Assembly: GCA_050740455.1 (NCBI GenBank)
Contig: JBOIDF010000002.1
Span: forward strand, 1 to 64,000
Source of the DNA: USCg-Taylor sp050740455
Lineage (GTDB): Bacteria > Pseudomonadota > Gammaproteobacteria > JACCXJ01
Direction of reading: 5' to 3'
DNA: 64,000 bases
Shown: positions 62,818 through 64,000 of the stretch, piece after piece
Layout of the letters: every line of letters starts with the position of its first letter
Position numbering within the stretch: position 1 is the first letter of the stretch
The notes under the pieces: generated by a model
The model's input: the letters and a program-made list of their open reading frames with translations, nothing else
Database searches by the model: none
Told to the model about the DNA's origin: nothing
Position numbers and translations under genes: made by a program

Positions 62818-64000
62818 ATGCCATTACTCATCAAAGGCAAGGGCGAAAAAGAGGGCCGGCGGCGCGGCCGCAAGGTCGAACCGAAGGCGCTCGCCGAGAT
62901 TCGCGAGTTGCTGGGGGACACGCCGAGGCGTCGCGATCTGCTGATCGAGTTTTTACACAAGATCCAGGATCGCCATCATTGCATATCGGCGGCGCATATC
63001 GTCGCCCTGGCGAAGGAGATGAACCTCCCGACCACCGAGATCTACGAAGTCGCCACCTTTTACCACCATTTCGATGTGGTCAAGGAGGACGATATGCCCC
63101 CTCCCGCGCTCACCGTGAGAGTCTGCGACTCGGTCACCTGCGAGATGTTCGGGGCCAAGGAATTGATCCTGGATCTGCAACGCCGCGTCGGACCGCAGGT
63201 GCGCGTAAAAACCGTGCCCTGTGTCGGACGCTGCGGCGGGGCGCCGGTCGCCGTGGTCGGCACCCACGCGCTCGAATGGGCCTCCCCTTACAGCGTGGAG
63301 AAGGCCATCTCCGAGAAGCAAACGGAAGCCCTGCCGCCGGCAGGGATCGACTATCACGATTATGTCGTGCGCGGCGGTTATAAACTCTTGGCAGCCTGCG
63401 TCAACGGAGAGCGCGATGTCGAGAGCGTCATCACGGCGCTGGAGAATTCCAATCTGCGCGGATTGGGCGGGGCCGGTTTTCCCGCCGGACGCAAATGGCG
63501 CATCCTCCGCGGGCAAGCCAAGCCGCGTCTGGTGGCGATCAATATCGATGAAGGGGAGCCCGGTACTTTCAAGGACCGCTATTACTTGGAACACGATCCG
63601 CACCGCTTCCTCGAGGGCACCTTGATCGCGGCCTGGGCCATCGAAGCGGAAGAAGTTTATATTTACTTGCGCGATGAATATGCGGGATGCCGTACGATGT
63701 TGACCGCGGAGCTTGAAAAGCTCCGCCGCAACACGCCCTGCATCATTCCGCCGATTCATTTTCGCCGCGGCGCCGGAGCCTACATCTGCGGCGAGGAATC
63801 CGCCATGATCGAATCGATTGAAGGCAAGCGCGGCATGCCGCGCTTGCGTCCGCCCTACTTGGCGCAGGTGGGGCTCTTCGGGCGCCCGACGCTTGAGCAC
63901 AACCTGGAGACCCTGCACTGGGTGCGCGACATCATCGAGCAAGGCCCGGACTGGTTCGCCTCGCAGGGCCGCCACGGCCGCCAGGGATTGCGTTCGTTTT
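62818..64000 (+). CDS. NAD-linked formate dehydrogenase beta subunit (NuoE-NuoF fusion), partial
   Basis: The reading frame is open from ATG 62818 to the window end (394 codons seen). N-terminal NuoE-like ferredoxin has four cysteine ligands in CDSVTCEMFG and CVGRCGG, with ATFYHHFDVV upstream. The NuoF-like flavin part follows: LRGLGGAGFPAGRKW (NADH/FMN glycine motif), NIDEGEPGTFKDRYY and RRGAGAYICGEESAMIESIE. It corresponds to the fused beta subunit of soluble NAD-dependent formate dehydrogenase. The catalytic alpha subunit would lie beyond the window. Starting 6 bp after fhcC, it would be co-transcribed. Confidence 0.88.
   Translation, partial: MPLLIKGKGEKEGRRRGRKVEPKALAEIRELLGDTPRRRDLLIEFLHKIQDRHHCISAAHIVALAKEMNLPTTEIYEVATFYHHFDVVKEDDMPPPALTVRVCDSVTCEMFGAKELILDLQRRVGPQVRVKTVPCVGRCGGAPVAVVGTHALEWASPYSVEKAISEKQTEALPPAGIDYHDYVVRGGYKLLAACVNGERDVESVITALENSNLRGLGGAGFPAGRKWRILRGQAKPRLVAINIDEGEPGTFKDRYYLEHDPHRFLEGTLIAAWAIEAEEVYIYLRDEYAGCRTMLTAELEKLRRNTPCIIPPIHFRRGAGAYICGEESAMIESIEGKRGMPRLRPPYLAQVGLFGRPTLEHNLETLHWVRDIIEQGPDWFASQGRHGRQGLRSF

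Overview
The window is GC-rich and densely coded, and it looks like a chromosomal segment of a methylotrophic gammaproteobacterium. Three things support this. The order surE-pcm-nlpD-rpoS and an hflD homologue are gammaproteobacterial hallmarks. An fhcBADC operon (formylmethanofuran dehydrogenase/formyltransferase complex of the tetrahydromethanopterin C1 pathway) is followed after 6 bp by an NAD-linked formate dehydrogenase beta subunit. A split hopanoid gene set (hpnH-hpnB-hpnM-mlaA, hpnL, hpnN-CDP-alcohol transferase-hpnA) is also typical of such lineages. No methane monooxygenase, methanol dehydrogenase, tRNA, rRNA or CRISPR array is visible.

Layout. 0-9.8 kb is an accessory, decaying region. 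It holds a zinc alcohol dehydrogenase, a retropepsin gene cut by a REP-like repeat, an orphan FitA-type antitoxin, the N-terminal stump of an MmeI-like restriction-modification enzyme, two tandem DUF697 GTPases, a methyltransferase broken by a single amber codon, a ParE/RHH module, a decayed tyrosine recombinase, a SEC-C remnant, hicAB and an IS91-type transposase remnant. 10.0-15.4 kb: putA, glcE and a frameshifted glcF. 15.4-32.4 kb: the hopanoid genes and dxs surround a five-gene 2-aminoethylphosphonate operon (2OG oxygenase, nucleotidyltransferase, PEP mutase fused to a second nucleotidyltransferase, phosphonopyruvate decarboxylase, AEP transaminase). 32.7-42 kb: copCD, vapBC, cfa, a cupin protein, acs, an MtaD-like deaminase and a probable heme-oxygenase-like metalloenzyme behind a TetR-type palindrome. 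42-46 kb: the homogentisate pathway (hpd-hmgA-fahA-maiA) with two different MITE-like inverted-repeat elements at the gene ends. 46-57 kb: pyruvate dehydrogenase E1 alpha/beta, argD-argF, surE-pcm-nlpD-rpoS, a methyltransferase, a TPR-like membrane protein, a fatty-acid desaturase and hflD. 57-64 kb: a small DUF1641-like gene, fhcBADC and the truncated formate dehydrogenase subunit.

How it fits together. The fhc/fdh operon would carry formaldehyde-derived C1 units to formate and then CO2 with NADH production. PutA, glycolate oxidase and the tyrosine pathway feed amino and organic acids into central metabolism, and Acs activates acetate. The hopanoid, Mla, cfa and desaturase genes all concern envelope lipids. 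The phosphonate operon sits inside this lipid block with two cytidylyltransferase-like domains, and a CDP-alcohol phosphotransferase is encoded nearby. The most interesting reading of the window is therefore a phosphonate-modified envelope lipid or polymer; that is inference, not shown.
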